DNA of 64,000 nt from Dasypus novemcinctus (taxonomy: Eukaryota > Chordata > Mammalia > Cingulata > Dasypodidae): assembly GCF_030445035.2 (NCBI RefSeq), contig NC_080673.1, positions 186,353,216 to 186,417,215 of the forward strand, read 5' to 3'. The notes under the pieces are model-generated. The model was not told where the DNA came from and ran no database searches. It saw only the letters and a program-made list of their open reading frames with translations. The position numbers were made by a program, and so were the translations under genes. Shown one piece after another: positions 1-12,164 of the stretch (positions are counted from its first letter, which is position 1; every line of letters starts with the position of its first letter).

Positions 1-277
1 TCTAACCCTTGAACTACCGAAGTCTCACCAGTGCCTTAGCACCTGGAACAGAGTAGTACTCAAATATCTGATAATTTAATTGCCTCTTGGGTTTCTGAAT
101 ATTACTTGTTTTTCAGTCCCCCTTGGGACACCCCATTATTATATAGTGGGCTTCAGGCCAATAGCTATGTAAAATCACTCCTGTTAACTGTTGGCATAAT
201 TTCTGGGTACCATGTTCTGTGAAGAAAAAGGCAGATTATTGTGGCATCCAAACTGTCTCTGCCACAGTTCACAACAT

Positions 278-466
278 CTGATCCATTTTGAGTTAATTTT
301 TTAATATCTTGTCAGGTAGGAATCTGACTTCATTCTTTTGGATGTGGAAATCCTGTTTTCCCAGTACCATCTGTTTAAGAGACTATCCTTTCTGCATTGC
401 ATAACTTGGCCCACTTGTCAAACATCAAATGGCCATAGATATGTGCCTTTATTTCTAAACTCTCTG
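278..466 (-). mobile_element. Old L1 ORF2 fragment (left part)
   Basis: On the + strand it reads gatccattttgagttaatt and then the usual antisense L1 continuation (agtaccatctgtttaagaga, cacttgtcaaacatcaaat), which encodes the C-terminal third of ORF2 on the minus strand. It is frame-broken. An LTR at 467 interrupts it and L1 sequence resumes near 896. Confidence 0.8.
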
Positions 467-895
467 TGGTAGATTGAATCATGTACCCCCAACAAAAATC
501 TTGATCTCCATTCCTATGAGTGTGAACCAATTTGTAAATAAGGTCTTTAAAGCTATTGTTACTTAAGGTATGACTAAAACAAATCAGAGTGGGTCCTAAT
601 ACATATTACTGGAAGCCTTACAGATAGAGGAAATTCAGATGTAGAAACTGGGAGAAGCCAGGAGATGTATGTGCTGGAAATTAGAGAAAGCCGCAAAAGG
701 AAATTGAAGACATTCTCCTTCAATCTCACATGACAAACTGTCATTACCAAAATGCTACAAACTCCAGGAAAAAGCACGGCCTTGCCAATGTCTTGATTTT
801 GGACTTCTAGCCTTCAAAATGCAAGACAACAAATATTTTTTGTTTAAGCCAACCCATTTTATGATATTTGTCATAGCAGCTCTGGCAAACTGAGT
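467..895 (+). mobile_element. MLT1-like LTR (ERVL-MaLR) inserted in L1
   Basis: Begins tggtagattgaatcatgtac, has the typical middle (tgtgaaccaatttgtaaata) and 3' part (cttgattttggacttctagc, then gtttaagccaacccattt), and ends ctggcaaactgagtg. These are MLT1/MaLR LTR landmarks. L1 flanks both sides, so this is a solo LTR landed in older L1, with some L1 lost at the junction. Confidence 0.75.
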
Positions 896-975
896 GTGAG
901 CTCTCCAACTTTGCCCTTCTTTTTTCTTGTTTTGGCTATTTTGGCTAACTGTTCTTCAATTTTTAAATAAATGAT
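896..975 (-). mobile_element. Old L1 ORF2 fragment (right part)
   Basis: ctctccaactttgcccttct followed by gttttggctattttggct is the antisense L1 segment that follows the part at 278-466, after a gap of roughly 100 bp of consensus. Confidence 0.65.
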
Positions 976-1839
976 TTCTTAAATGGGAAAAACCTGTGTC
1001 CAAATATTGTTCTAATAATATAAAAATAAAGATCATTTAATACAGTTTTCTAAATTGTCTTAATTTATATTTGCTCTATTTAGACATTACCTATCTTTCT
1101 GAAATGATGACAGAAATAGTTCTTAGCTAATGTTCAAAATTCTTTCACTATAGTGAAAATTAAATATCAAAGGCAAATATTTGTGACAAATGAATGACCT
1201 TTCATACCTATTGAAACCAACAAAACTGAAAAAATATTTTACAACTTCATGCTGATTAAAAGAATAATTTCTTTTAATTGGCTTTATGTTGGTAATATAA
1301 TATCAATTGTTTAGAAAACCTTTATTGCTGATAGTTCCCATGTAAAGTAGGTGAATGATTTTGCAAACAGTATGGCACCCCAATAAAAGAAGCAACAATA
1401 CATGAGATGACCCTGAAAATTGGTGATTCAGTATGTTAATTCCCTGAGAGCTATCAACAGCTTAATCTGGTTTCTGTTTTGCCAAAAACAAAAATAATTA
1501 GAATTGGTGGAGTCGTCAGGAAAGGCTTGGAGACTTAATCCAGTAATGTAGACTAAAGAAGGTATCTAATTCTTTGGCACACCTTCTATTGAGAGTGGGA
1601 CATCTGGAATCTGTATATGTTCTAGGACTGCTTTGAGGAAGAGAATATGATAGAAGTCCCAATGTGCTGATTTCCACATGTAGATAAGCAGCTTCCATTC
1701 CTTGTCTCTTAGAAAACTTGCTCTTAGAGTTCTAAGCTACCATGTAAGAATTAAGCCTATGCTGGAGAGATATGAAGACAAACCCTGAGACCACATGGAG
1801 AGAAAGAACAAACAACTGAGCCAGCAGTCCCTATCGAGG
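976..1839. other. AT-rich intergenic sequence, nothing recognised
   Basis: No gene, RNA or repeat family recognised. The only ORFs are short and lack any family resemblance. Confidence 0.6.
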
Positions 1840-2483
1840 TGTTTTAGTTTGCTACAGGTTGCCAAAACAAAATACCAAAAATGGGTTGACTTTTATAATG
1901 GGAATTTATTGGGGGTAAAATCTTACAGTTCCAAGGCTGTGGAAATGTCCAAATAAGAGCATTATCAGAGATACCGTCTCACCAAAAGTTGGCTGCTGGC
2001 AGATCCCGGACTACTGCCATGTGGCAAAGCAAAACGATAACCAGTCTCTACTTTCTCCTCCAGGCTCACTTTTTCCCAGATCTCAGCTGTGCATGATCAG
2101 GCATATGGCTCATCTCTTCAGCTTCAGACTGCCCCACTGATTCTAGGCTCTAGGCTCTCTCTCAGTCTCTTGGGGTTTTTCTGTCTTTCTGTAGCTGTGG
2201 GTGACCCTGGAGTCCTCTCTCACATGGCAGGGTAAAAATGGCAGCTCTGCTCTTCTCTCCTCCATTTATATAGGACTCCAGTGAGAGGATTAGGATCCAC
2301 CCTGAGCTCTACAACCACAGACCCTTAATTAAAGCAATCTAATAAAAAGTGAGCTAATCAAAAGATCCCTTAACTGAATCTAGCCAAGAATTCTCATATA
2401 AAATAGGTATACCAGCACAGACATGGGTTTGCTTTATTAAGAACAGGATTTTCTGGGATCCACAAAAGACTCAAACCATGACA
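1840..2483 (-). mobile_element. MaLR-type solo LTR, armadillo-lineage family
   Basis: Runs from TGTTTTAGTTTGC to CAAACCATGACA, so it has the TG...CA ends of an LTR, read on the minus strand. Near the left end is tttataatgggaatttattg, which on the minus strand gives an AATAAA-type polyadenylation signal. A 5-bp duplication flanks it with one mismatch (cgagg at 1835-1839, caagg at 2484-2488), as expected for ERVL-class insertions. Closest copies here are 21367-21962 and 45538-46148. Confidence 0.75.
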
Positions 2484-3724
2484 CAAGGTAACAGACAAAT
2501 GAGTGAAGCCCTCTTGGACCCTCCAGACCAGACAAACCTTCAACTACCACACCCAATGAACATGGTTGATACGATGTGGAACAGAAAAATCACACTAATT
2601 TCCAACCCACCAACCATTAACATAATAATTTGATTGTTTTATAAGGAACTGAGTTTCAAGTATTTGTTACACAGAAATGGATAAGCAGAAAAAAGTGGAC
2701 AATTTCAGAAACTCAAAACTTTTTTATTTTAATTTAAAATGAGAACTATGCTTCCAGCAATATTGCAGGCTGCATATCCTGGAAACCTTCCCATTAGAAA
2801 CCATGTAAAAATAATATATAAAACAATTTTAAAATTTTATTTTAAATGCATAACTAAGCTTAGAAAAGAATAAGAAAGTCCTCAGAAGGGAAGGAGCCCA
2901 CAGTGATTCTAGAACGCGAAGCAGGCACCAAAGTAGGCAGCTACCCCAAGGGACTGGATGACCTCCATAAGGCAAGAGCGTTGAGTTTTAATGACTGAGA
3001 CAAAGCCTTGGGCCTTCTCAAATTAAGGAATTGGAACAGAGATGCTGTGTAAAGCCAAGAGCCTAAAGCATTGTGCCTTGACTAAGAGCCTGGATAGAAA
3101 AATATTAGCCCTGCCAAGAGATATAGCAGGAAAGTATTTTTTTACTTTGAATGAAGGGGAAAAAAAAAAGGACATCATTTGGAGAATCTGTTAACAGAAG
3201 CCAGTCCTCAAATGGATTTGGGAGTTCAATTTAAAACTATCTGCATGCTCCCCAAAAGCTAAGAAATTTATTTAAAATGGTTTGAAATTGGGAACGGTTC
3301 CAGGTACTTAACAAAAATAAAGCCAAAAATTACTTCTAAGGAATGGGCTTTCAATCCAGATCTAGTAGGATTTCTACAGATAAAGGCAGTGGCATGCTAG
3401 AGCTGACTTGTGCTTACTTGCATGAGCCATTTGTGCACATCTTCCTAATTCCACATTCAAAGACAACAATGTGACATTGGTAGTTTGAATGTGGCTATAA
3501 TGGGTATATTTAGACCACAGAAATGGGCAAATACCACACTTTGGGGCTTTTTTGAAACAAAAAAATTTAAAAGAGAGAGCGAGAGAGATAGCACAATTAA
3601 ACCCATAAGGGCATCAAAAGATAAAATTAAAATTGCCAGATAAAGAATATAAAATGAACATCTTTCATAAGCTTACAGAAAAGAATAAAAGATTATGAAA
3701 AATGTCAAACCCCAGAAACTAGAA
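2484..3724. other. Unassigned sequence, possibly old L1 5' region
   Basis: AT-rich, no intact ORF. Phrases such as ...gataaaattaaaattgccag (3617-) and the A-rich + strand composition recall old L1 leader or ORF1 sequence, but I cannot place it. A (GA)-rich stretch lies at 3573-3590. Confidence 0.3.
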
Positions 3725-3885
3725 GAGGCAAGGAGGGATTCTCTCTACAGGTTTCAGAATGAGCATGGCCTTACCAGCATCGTCATTTTAGACTTCCAGT
3801 CTCCAGAACTGTGAGCTAATAAATTCCTGTTGTAAGCTGCCCAATCTGTGGTACTTTGTTATGGCAGCCCTAGAAAACTAGATAC
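3725..3885 (+). mobile_element. MLT1 LTR, 3' part
   Basis: Contains ttagacttccagtctccaga, aactgtgagctaataaattc, ctgttgtaagctgcccaatc and ttatggcagccctagaaaac, the 3' end of an MLT1 LTR with its AATAAA signal. The 5' part is missing. Confidence 0.8.
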
Positions 3886-3894
3886 TGAGACTGG

Positions 3895-4780
3895 ATTTTT
3901 TTTTTAGGTTATTTTTTCTGTCTGTACTTCATTTTAGATATATTCTATTGCTATGTCTTAAGTTCATTGATCTTTATTTCTGAAGTTTTATTGTTAATCC
4001 CATCTAGTAAAATTGTCATTCCAAAGATGTCATTTTTCATTTCAAAGCTTTACATTTTTAAACCCCCCAGTTATCCCCTCATTGTGTTCATATTTTCCTT
4101 AAAATACTTACAGTTATATTTAGTGTTTTAATGTCTTTGCTTGCTAGGTCCATTATCTCTGTCATATCTGTTTGCTACTATTGACTGATTTTTCTCCATT
4201 TTTGTAAATCACATTTTCTTGCTTCTTGGCAGGTCTAAGAATTTTTAAATGTGTGTTGAACATTTTGATTTCCATTTTTTAGTACCTCAATTTTCTTGTA
4301 TTCTTTAACAAGAGTTGAGCTTTGTTTGGGCCTTCCAATGCTGTTTTTAAGCTCTACTAGGGATTTTCTGGAGTAATCTTTAATGCTAGGATAATTAAGT
4401 GCTCCTACTAAAGTATAAACCATCTGAAGTCTCCACCAATTGCCCCAAGTGATCACTGAGGACTCTCTGGCCTTTAATACTCAAATACTGCACCACCCTA
4501 TATAAATTATGGCAATTGCTGAGCATATTACTTCCCAGTCATTCTCTGCCCAGATTTATAGAGACTGTTTCTGCATGGCTCCCTCTTTTCAGGAACTCTT
4601 CCACAACTTCCATCTGCCTCAACTTCCTCAAAATCTAATCAAAATCACCTAAACTCATCAAGATCATAGGCTCTGTTGTGTTTTCCCACCCTGTAGCTAT
4701 AGTTTGAAAATTGACTCTAGGCAGAAAGCTGAAGTTTTGTTTGCCTTCTCTCATAGATCATGGTCCAGTACTGACTATTG
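3895..4780 (-). mobile_element. Ancient L1 3' end (L1M-type)
   Basis: The + strand shows the antisense ancient L1 3' region: a long T-rich part, tctgtcatatctgtttgc, tgagctttgtttgggcctt, and near the right end gactctaggcagaaagctga. No reading frame survives. A 73-codon minus-strand frame inside it (4235-4456) is a chance ORF. Confidence 0.6.
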
Positions 4781-4803
4781 ACTAATGAAAAAGAGTTGTC
4801 CAG

Positions 4804-5201
4804 GGAAGCAGATGTAGCTCAGCTGATAGAGCATCCGCCTACCATACAGGAGGTCCAGGGTTCAGTACCAAAGCCTCCTGGCCCATATGGTAAGCTGGCC
4901 CATGCTCAGTGTTGCCGCATGCAACAAGTGCTGTGTCAAGTATGGGTGCCCCACGTCCAAGAAGTGCACCCCGTAAGAAGAGCCACCTCATGTGAAAAAA
5001 GTGCAGCCCACCCAGGAGTGATGCTGCACACATGGAGAGCTGAAACAGAAAGATGTATCAACAAAAAGAGACACAGATTCCCGATGTCTCTTGACAAGAA
5101 TGCAAGTTGACAAAGACGAACACACAGCAAATGGACACAGAGAGCAGACAACAGGGGGCAAAGGGGAGAGAAATAAACAAATCAATCTTTTTTAAAAAAA
5201 A
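4804..5201 (+). mobile_element. DAS-type SINE, full length, head type A
   Basis: Starts gggaagcagatgtagctcag with a tRNA-like pol III A box (tagctcagctgatagagc) and B box (ggttcagtacc), then the long DAS body, and ends ...aaataaacaaatcaatcttt plus A-run. A target duplication agttgtccag (4794-4803) / agttatccag (5202-5211), one mismatch, proves retroposition. Polypeptides read from this block are translated SINE. Confidence 0.92.
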
Positions 5202-5211
5202 AGTTATCCAG

Positions 5212-6284
5212 GTATTTAGTTGTTTGTGGAAGAAAGTTATCTCTGATCACTAGTGCATCATTTTTAGCCAAAACTCTCTCTACCTTTATCTTAGGTGATT
5301 TAAAGTGTGAAAATATACTGATCATTGACCAGGTCAGTCTTCTGATTTCCATGCATTGTACGAGAAATACCATGATTTCTTCCCATTAATTCATTCTTCT
5401 ATTTTATTTTTGGATGTATGTATTTGAATATAACCATTTCCTGTTGCAAAAATAATAATAAAAACGGGAAAATAAATTATTTTTATCAAGTTTCTGGGTA
5501 TCCCTACATATATATATAAAAAAAGTTCTCTACTTTATACTCCTTAATTTTGCTGCAAATAAAAGAAACATCAATTTAATCTAACAAGCATAATAAAGGA
5601 AGTTATTCATACATATAATCTAAAAGTATTACTGAGATTCTGTCTTTCTCTTACCTCATTCTTTTCCTCTGAGTTGGCTTCAGTTTTAGTCAGGCCCTCT
5701 TCACATAATTACAAGAGTAGCCAACCTCATCTTACGTGATGCTGACAGATAGAAATCCCATAGAAAACAGGTTGTTTTTCTGAGTGGCTCCTCTTAAAGT
5801 GGATAGAATGGCTCGTGTTAGGCCTGCACAAGTCCTCTGTCTTCCCTGAACCACTCTTGCCAGGGAATTGGCATACTCTCATTGTCTAGGCCTGAGTCAT
5901 GGACCCACCCTTGGATCTATGGAGTATGATCAGCCTCAACCAAACCACATGGAATAACAATGAGGGAGGGATTGTTCCTTAAGATACAGGGCAGATGAAA
6001 AGAGCATGTCTACTCTATCACTGAAAAACAATATCTCCAAGATATTCTTAGATTGGGAGCAAGATGATATCAAAGTGAATTTGTACAGTAAGTAATGCTT
6101 TTTCTTAGAGTCCTTCCCACTACACTCATGAACACTTTTTTTAAAATTCATGAGATCTGTGTTTCTCACCACAATTTCCACTTTTCCCCTGCGTTTATTT
6201 GTGTATGTTTCTGTTTCTTACAAAGAAGGAAGAGGAATAAGAAGGGAGAAGGAAGAAAAGACAAAGGAGGAAAAGGAGGAAAGA
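5212..6284. other. Intergenic, nothing recognised
   Basis: AT-rich with no recognised gene or repeat. Purine-rich patch 6226-6290 ((GAAGGA)-like) at the right end. Confidence 0.55.
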
Positions 6285-6540
6285 ATAACAGCTAACACTT
6301 GCATGGTGCTTGCTATGTGCCAAGTACTGTTTTAACTCCTTTACATGAATAGCTATTTATATCCTTTAACAACTATGCATGTGATACCATTACCCTCATT
6401 CTCCAGATAAAGAAGTACAAGGGTTGAGAGGTTAAAAAGTCACATGAGTTTATACAGCATGTAAGGAGTGGAGCTGGAATTTGAGTCCATGAAGTATGAC
6501 ATCTAGAGTCTGTAGTTCTAACCACAAAATTATACTCACT
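6285..6540 (-). repeat. MIR SINE, near full length
   Basis: Antisense MIR landmarks in order: aacacttgcatggtgcttgc, tatgtgccaagtactgtttt, ccctcattctccagataaag, gagaggttaaaaagtcacat, ggagtggagctggaatttga and the tRNA-like end near 6530. Confidence 0.85.
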
Positions 6541-7749
6541 TTCTTCAAATGTCCCTAAACCATCAGATGACGTTGTAACCTCAGAAAGCTGAGTTTATGA
6601 TATCAGAGAAAAGCACTCAGGTAAAATAAATGCAGAAGTTAGTGGAAGACATTTTAAAAATTGATATGGAGTGTTTGTAAATGAAGTTAATTAAAAGGAA
6701 TGCCCTAATTCAGAGTTCAATGTTAGAGTAGCTGATTATAACTGCATAAAAGACAAGACCAAAAGCATACTATGTGTAAACTATACTATATGTAAAGTGG
6801 TTTGAGGTCCTTCAGAGTTTATAACCAAAAAAAAGTATACTTGCTCTATTTATATAATTTCAGTTTTGTGAAGGTAAAATATAATCAGCAAATGCATATT
6901 TAACAGTATATGTCTTTCCTCATCATTATGTTCCAGCAAGAAGCATTCATTTCTAACTGGACCTCCCTCCATGCCCAAGAGAAGAAAAAAATAAAGAAAA
7001 ATTAATTTCATGATCTACAAAATTTATTACAATGAAAATTTGAGTCAAATTGTAAGGTTAGAAAATATAATAAGGTTCACAACCCCACTATCACCCTAAG
7101 GTATTGCCCTGAAGTCTCAATTTTTTTTTTCCGAAAATCTGTGATAAATGAGGGATATTTTGAGGAAAAATCTTATTTTATTTATACTTTTTAAATGTAT
7201 GTATGGTACATACATACATTTACTCATTATTTTGCAAATTAACCATTTATACATTCCCAAAATGTGAATGCCCTAAGGACTGAGCTTAGCACTCTGATCT
7301 TGGTGAACTTCTGAGAATGTCATTTTCAATACAGATTTTTTTTTCGATAAATGCATGATTTCCTATTTTAACCAAGTAATGAATGCCAATTGTCCAAGAA
7401 TGACTAGGAAAAATCAAATCTTAATATATCTATTAAAAGCAAAGCATGGGAGTATGCAATTTCAAAAATATTTCAGGTGTTAGTAACTAAAATTCTAAAA
7501 TTAAACAAATTTACATATTCTAACACTCACATTTTCATTTCTTAAAAGAGTTGTATAAAGAAATTGACTCCTTGGAAAATGTAGGACTTTGGACATTTGG
7601 ACAATGTTTTCAGCAAAAGTTTCATAAATCACAATCTTCTTTAGCAGATTAGTTCACATAATTAACTTATACACACATGATTGGAACAATAAAATGCTCT
7701 TTGTTATATAATTGTTCATAATTAGAATATTAAGTTACTTCCCTAGTCT
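6541..7749. other. AT-rich intergenic, nothing recognised
   Basis: No gene or repeat family recognised. Small palindromic tract at 7197-7222 (tatgtatggtacatacatac). Confidence 0.5.
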
Positions 7750-8622
7750 TTTTTAAGAATTCAATGGTTTTTAGTATATTCACAGAGTTCTGCATCCATC
7801 ACCACAATTTCAAAACATTTCAATAGCCAAAAAGAAATACCATCCCTATTAATCTTCATCCACCAAACTCCACCCCCACCCCCATCCTCTCTGGGCCTAG
7901 GCAAGCACCCATCTACTGCATTCTCTATGGATTTGCCTATTCTGGACATTTTATAAAAGTTGAATCATACACTATATGTAGCTTCCTGTGTCTGGTTTCT
8001 TCACCTAGCACATTTTTAAGGTTCATTCATGTTATATCTTGTATCTATACTTCATTTCTTTTTTATTGTCAAATAAAATTCCATTTTATGACTATGCCAC
8101 ATTTTGTTTATCCATTCAGCAGTTGATGGACATTGGGTTATTTCTACTTTTTGGCTACTAAATAACGTTGCCATGAACATTTGTGTGTTAGTCTTTGTGT
8201 GGACATATGTTTTCAATTCTCTTAGGTATACATCTAGGAGTAAAATTGCTAGGTCATATAGTAACTCTATGTTTAATTTTTTGAGGAGCTACCAGATTGT
8301 TTTCCAAAATGGCCACATGACTTTGCATTCCCACCAGTAGTGTATGAGGGTTCTGATTTATTTACATCCTTGCCAATAACTTTCATTATCTTTCTTTTTG
8401 GTTGTAGCCATTCTTGTGAATGTGAAGTAATATCTTCACTATGATTTTGATTTGCATTTCCCTGATTTTGAACATATTTTCATGTGCTTATTGGCCATTT
8501 GTATATTTTGGGTGGGGGCAGATTTCTATTCAGAGCATTTGCCCATTTTTAATTGTCTTTTACTACTGTGTTTTCATTATTGAGTTACAAGAGTTCTTTA
8601 TATTTCTAGATACAAGTGCTTT
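7750..8622 (-). mobile_element. Antisense L1, segment 1 (3' UTR and ORF2 C-end)
   Basis: Reads ggtttttagtatattcacag, gcctattctggacattttat, then ttgtttatccattcagcag and tgatttgcatttccctgat, the antisense L1 series from 3' UTR into ORF2. Degenerate. It is cut at 8622 by an LTR, and continues at 9302. Confidence 0.85.
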
Positions 8623-9297
8623 TGATACCAAGCAAACGCAGGTTCCTTCTCCCTGATGCATTCAAAAGACCTACTTCTGAGACACTGGAGTTTCAAATAG
8701 AGAAAAAGCTTGTTTGCACAAGCAAAGGAGGTTATTTGTTTTAGATGACCCAAAAACTGCCTCCCAATTTGCAGAAATTATCATATTTTATAACATCAGG
8801 ATGCTAATGAGTAATTGGAGTAGAATTTGCACAGGTTCTTTCATTAATAAACATTAAGGGCTGAACAGGATTGGGGTGGGTACCAAGCCTGGGTAAGTAA
8901 CAAAGTTACAATCATTATCAGAGATCAAGGTATCTGGGGGAAGGGGATACTGAAAACAAAAATCAGTTACAAGGTTTTTCACATGGATATCAGAGAAGGT
9001 GGATTAGTCACCCTTTCAATAGAAATGTTCATATACAAATGTAAGATCTTTCTGGAATAATATTTATTAGCAGGTATAAATGGCCATATACAAATGTAAG
9101 ATCTGCCTGGAATAATTACTGCAATAGCAACTTTTTAGTTACAAATAGCCAAGTACATAGAATGAAGTCAGTCTAGCCAGTGTCAGTCATTTCAGATATT
9201 AACCTTTGGCTATTTTATAATTTACTGGAAGTAAAAAGGCTTCTGTGTAATGATTTAGTAATCATGAGTATTTGTTAGTTCTTAACCCTTGTTTACA
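8623..9297. mobile_element. ERV1-like solo LTR with 4-bp target duplication
   Basis: A 675-bp block with TG...CA ends (tgataccaagc ... cttgtttaca) flanked by cttt at 8619-8622 and 9298-9301. Removing it with one cttt restores antisense L1 (tacaagtgctttgtcagata), close to the usual L1 text, so the insertion is certain even though I cannot name the LTR. A 4-bp duplication fits class I retroviral LTRs. Inside, a ~60-bp unit with catatacaaatgtaagatct is repeated near 9030 and 9089. Orientation unknown. Confidence 0.7.
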
Positions 9298-9301
9298 CTT
9301 T

Positions 9302-9395
9302 GTCAGATATAAGATTAGCAACTATTTTCTCCTATTCCGTGGGTTACTTTCACTTTCTTAATGAAGACCTTTGAAGCATGAAAGTCTTCCATTTC
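9302..9395 (-). mobile_element. Antisense L1, segment 2
   Basis: tgtcagatataagattagca then cctattccgtgggttacttt continue the same L1 after the LTR. Confidence 0.85.
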
Positions 9396-9823
9396 TTAAA
9401 AAGATTTATTTATTTTTCCACCTTCCCTCCATTGTCTGCTCTGTATCCATTCACTGTGTGTTCTTCTGTGTCTGCTTGTATTCTCATTAGATGGCTCCAG
9501 GAACCGATCTTGGGACCTTCCAGAGTGGGAGAGAGGCACTCATTCTCTTGCACCACCTCAGCTCCCTAGTCTGTTGTGTCTCTTATTATCTCTCCTCTGT
9601 GTCTCTTTTGGTTGCATCATCTTGCTGCATCAGCTCTCTGCATGAGACAGTACTCCTGTGCGGGGCAGCACTCCTTGCCTGGGGCAGCACTCCTTGCATG
9701 GGGCAGCACTCCACATAGGCTAGCTCACCACAGGAGCCAGCTTGCCTTCATCAGGAGGCCCTGGGTATTGAATCCAGGTATGGTAGATTGAAGCCCAATT
9801 GCTTGAGCCACATCCATTTCCCA
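9396..9823 (-). mobile_element. DAS-type SINE, divergent subfamily
   Basis: Minus-strand SINE. The A-tail end (ttaaaaagatttatttattt) is left and the tRNA-like head (gcttgagccacatccatttc) is right. Compared with other copies it carries an extra block (cgatcttgggaccttccaga) and iterated ggggcagcactcc units. The copy at 32604-33044 has the same plan. Imperfect flanking repeats aaagtcttccattt / aaagtgttcacttt support insertion into L1. Confidence 0.85.
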
Positions 9824-10140
9824 AAAGTGTTCACTTTTGACAAAGTCCAAGTTTATGTAATTTTTTCTTTTGTGGCTTACTCTTAGTGTCACAAAATCAT
9901 TTCTTATCCCAAGGTGACAAAGATCTATTCCTATGCTTTCTTCTAAGAATTTTATAGTTTTAGACATTTAGGTCTTTGATCCATTTTGAGTTAATTTTTG
10001 TATATGGTGTGAGTTGGGGAGTCAACCCCATTTTTTTACATGTAGATATCTAGTAGTCCCAGCACCATTAGTTGAAGAGACTACTCTTCTACCCATTGGA
10101 TTGTGTTGGCACTCTTGTCAAAAATCAATTGATTGTCATT
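9824..10140 (-). mobile_element. Antisense L1, segment 3
   Basis: Continues L1: gtccaagtttatgtaatttt, tcccaaggtgacaaagatct, gatccattttgagttaattt, ending about ...tcaaaaatcaattgattgtc. Confidence 0.85.
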
Positions 10141-11124
10141 GTGCAATTGCTCTTCTGTTCCCTTTGTATGTGCCTCTGCATCCACCCACCCTCTTGCTGT
10201 CCCCAGGGCCTGGTTCTTTCTTTTTCTGTTTCCTGCTTTGCCTGTCCCCCAGATAGCACTAATTGTCCACACATTTACCACCCCAGTGTTCCCTTTTTCT
10301 TGGACTCAGATAGCTCTGATAAGCCCCAGCTGCACATGGAGTCACCAAGGGATGGGCTCCCCATTGATGTCCTTGGCCATCTTCCCATACTTGATGTAGC
10401 CACCACAGGTCTCCTCCCCACCCCTTCCCAAATCAGTGTCCTCTGGCCTCCCAACCTTCTGACTGTCCATGTCAGAACCACATGCTAAGAAACTTGTTTT
10501 CCATTCCTTCACACAATCTCATTGCAGCCCAGCTCCTGAGTCTCTTTAGCAACTCCAGGCTCTTCCACATCCTCTGGACACTGCCCCAAGCCAGGCCTCC
10601 TTGCTTTTTCATGCATACATGATCTCTAGTTTCCCCTTGGGCCTCCAGTTTTGCTCCCACTAAGGCCCAGTCATGCTCTACTAAGCTGCATGAGAATCAT
10701 CTCTAAACCCTGGCCAGTTCGTCCTTCAGCAGACTAGCTACTAACCAGCAGGTCTCGTTATACTCTAGGTAAAGTCTCTTTCCTCTGATCCAGCTTTAAT
10801 GTCTTTCTGAATTAACTGCTGCCAACTTCTCCAGCACCTTCTCTTCATGTCTCCTGGTGATACCTCCTTCTTCCCCAGGCCAGCTGAACTGAAATACATG
10901 AAGTTCATGGAGAGCAAGGTCTGTTTCGTACCTCCAGGCCTTTACTCATATTGTGTCCTGACCAGGAATGCATTATCCCTCTCATCACACAGCAAAGATT
11001 CTCTAATGACACAGCACTCTGTTATCCTTGACCCTTTGACCCTTTGTCCTAAGGAACTCTGTAGCTCCCGTGACCACCTCATAGGGCAGCCAAACACCCA
11101 GGTCAGGGATCTCTTTCTCCATCT
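10141..11124. other. Intergenic, C/T-rich, possible old L2
   Basis: More GC-rich than its surroundings. The part 10920-11120 (ccaggcctttactcatattg ... acagcactctgttatcc) resembles an L2 3' region on the + strand. The longest frames (138 codons at 10072, 151 codons at 10847) have no family features and span this repeat-like text, so I do not call them genes. Confidence 0.35.
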
Positions 11125-11385
11125 GTGTATTGGAAGCATCTGTAAGCATCTGTGTGTTGGAAAAATCTGTATATTGGAAGAAGATATTATGTTTTCAAAG
11201 TATCATAGGTCTACAGCAAGAGGGGAACTTTGTCCTAAGACAAATTATATTTCTATAACTGATTTTGATATGGTCTTGTACTTAGCATTGCTACTGAAAT
11301 GACTTAAGGTTTTTGGAATATTGTGATATAATTAATGTAATTTACATATAGAGAGACATGTCTTTTCATGAGTCAGAGGATTGAG
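11125..11385 (+). mobile_element. MaLR internal region, 3' end
   Basis: Matches the internal stretch just before the 3' LTR of the element at 18149-20790: both share a tattggaag motif, then ...agaggggaactttgtccta, ataactgattttgat and cttaaggtttttggaatatt. It directly abuts the LTR at 11386. Confidence 0.7.
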
Positions 11386-11999
11386 TATGGCAGTTTGAGA
11401 TTATTTTATGAATCCCAAAATGAGAAATATGTTTATAAACTGATCTATTCATCTGAGTGTGGCACCCTTTGATTACATTAAATTCAGCTGAGGGGTCTTT
11501 GATTACATTGCTTGATAAAATCCCCTTAGGGCTTTTGATTGGGCTACATCAGTGAGGCATGACTCAAGTTGGTTCTCTACCCCCTTGCTGGTTCTGATAT
11601 AATCAGAAACACAGAGAGAGATAGAGGAAAATGGAACTGCCATATTTGGTTCTGCCAAGTAAGAGAGTGTACTGCAGGAAAACAGAAGCCCCTGAGAGCC
11701 TCAGAGAGCTAAGACCCAGAGAGAGACAAGCCCTATGTCTGGATGCTTACAGCTGAACTCCAAGAGATGGTGGATTCTGGAGGGGAAGGAAGAGACTTCC
11801 ACAGGGATCACTGGACATCTTGCTTCACCACGTGGCAAAAATGCCAGGATCACCAGTAGCTAACTTTGGTGAGAAAGCATCTCAGCTGATGCCTTGATTA
11901 GCCTTAGAACTGTAAGCTTTTATTCCCAAACAATCCCCATTATAAAAGTCAACAGATTTCTGATACTTTGCATTGGCAGTCTTTTTGCAAACTAAAACA
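11386..11999 (+). mobile_element. MaLR-type LTR (subfamily with GGCAGTTTGAGA start)
   Basis: Starts tatggcagtttgagattatt (first G of TG changed) and ends gcaaactaaaaca. Contains tgatctattcatctgagtgt and, near the end, cttttattcccaaacaatcc. It joins the internal fragment at 11125-11385, so it is a 3' LTR of a truncated element. Its closest relative here is 12591-13489. Confidence 0.75.
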
Positions 12000-12164
12000 C
12001 CATCAAATTGTGAGTCCTTGAGAACAGCAATTGTGCTTGATTTCTGTCAAGAAGCTGTGGGATATTTGGGCAGAAGGAAGGACAAACAGGTGGATGGATG
12101 CACAGAAGATATGTGGATCTCTTCATCATCCTCTTATTTTCTTCCTCTTCTCCTTTCTTTTTCT

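Noticed and set aside
10847..11302. 151-codon + strand ORF
   Set aside because: It runs from L2-like text into a MaLR internal region, so cannot be one gene.
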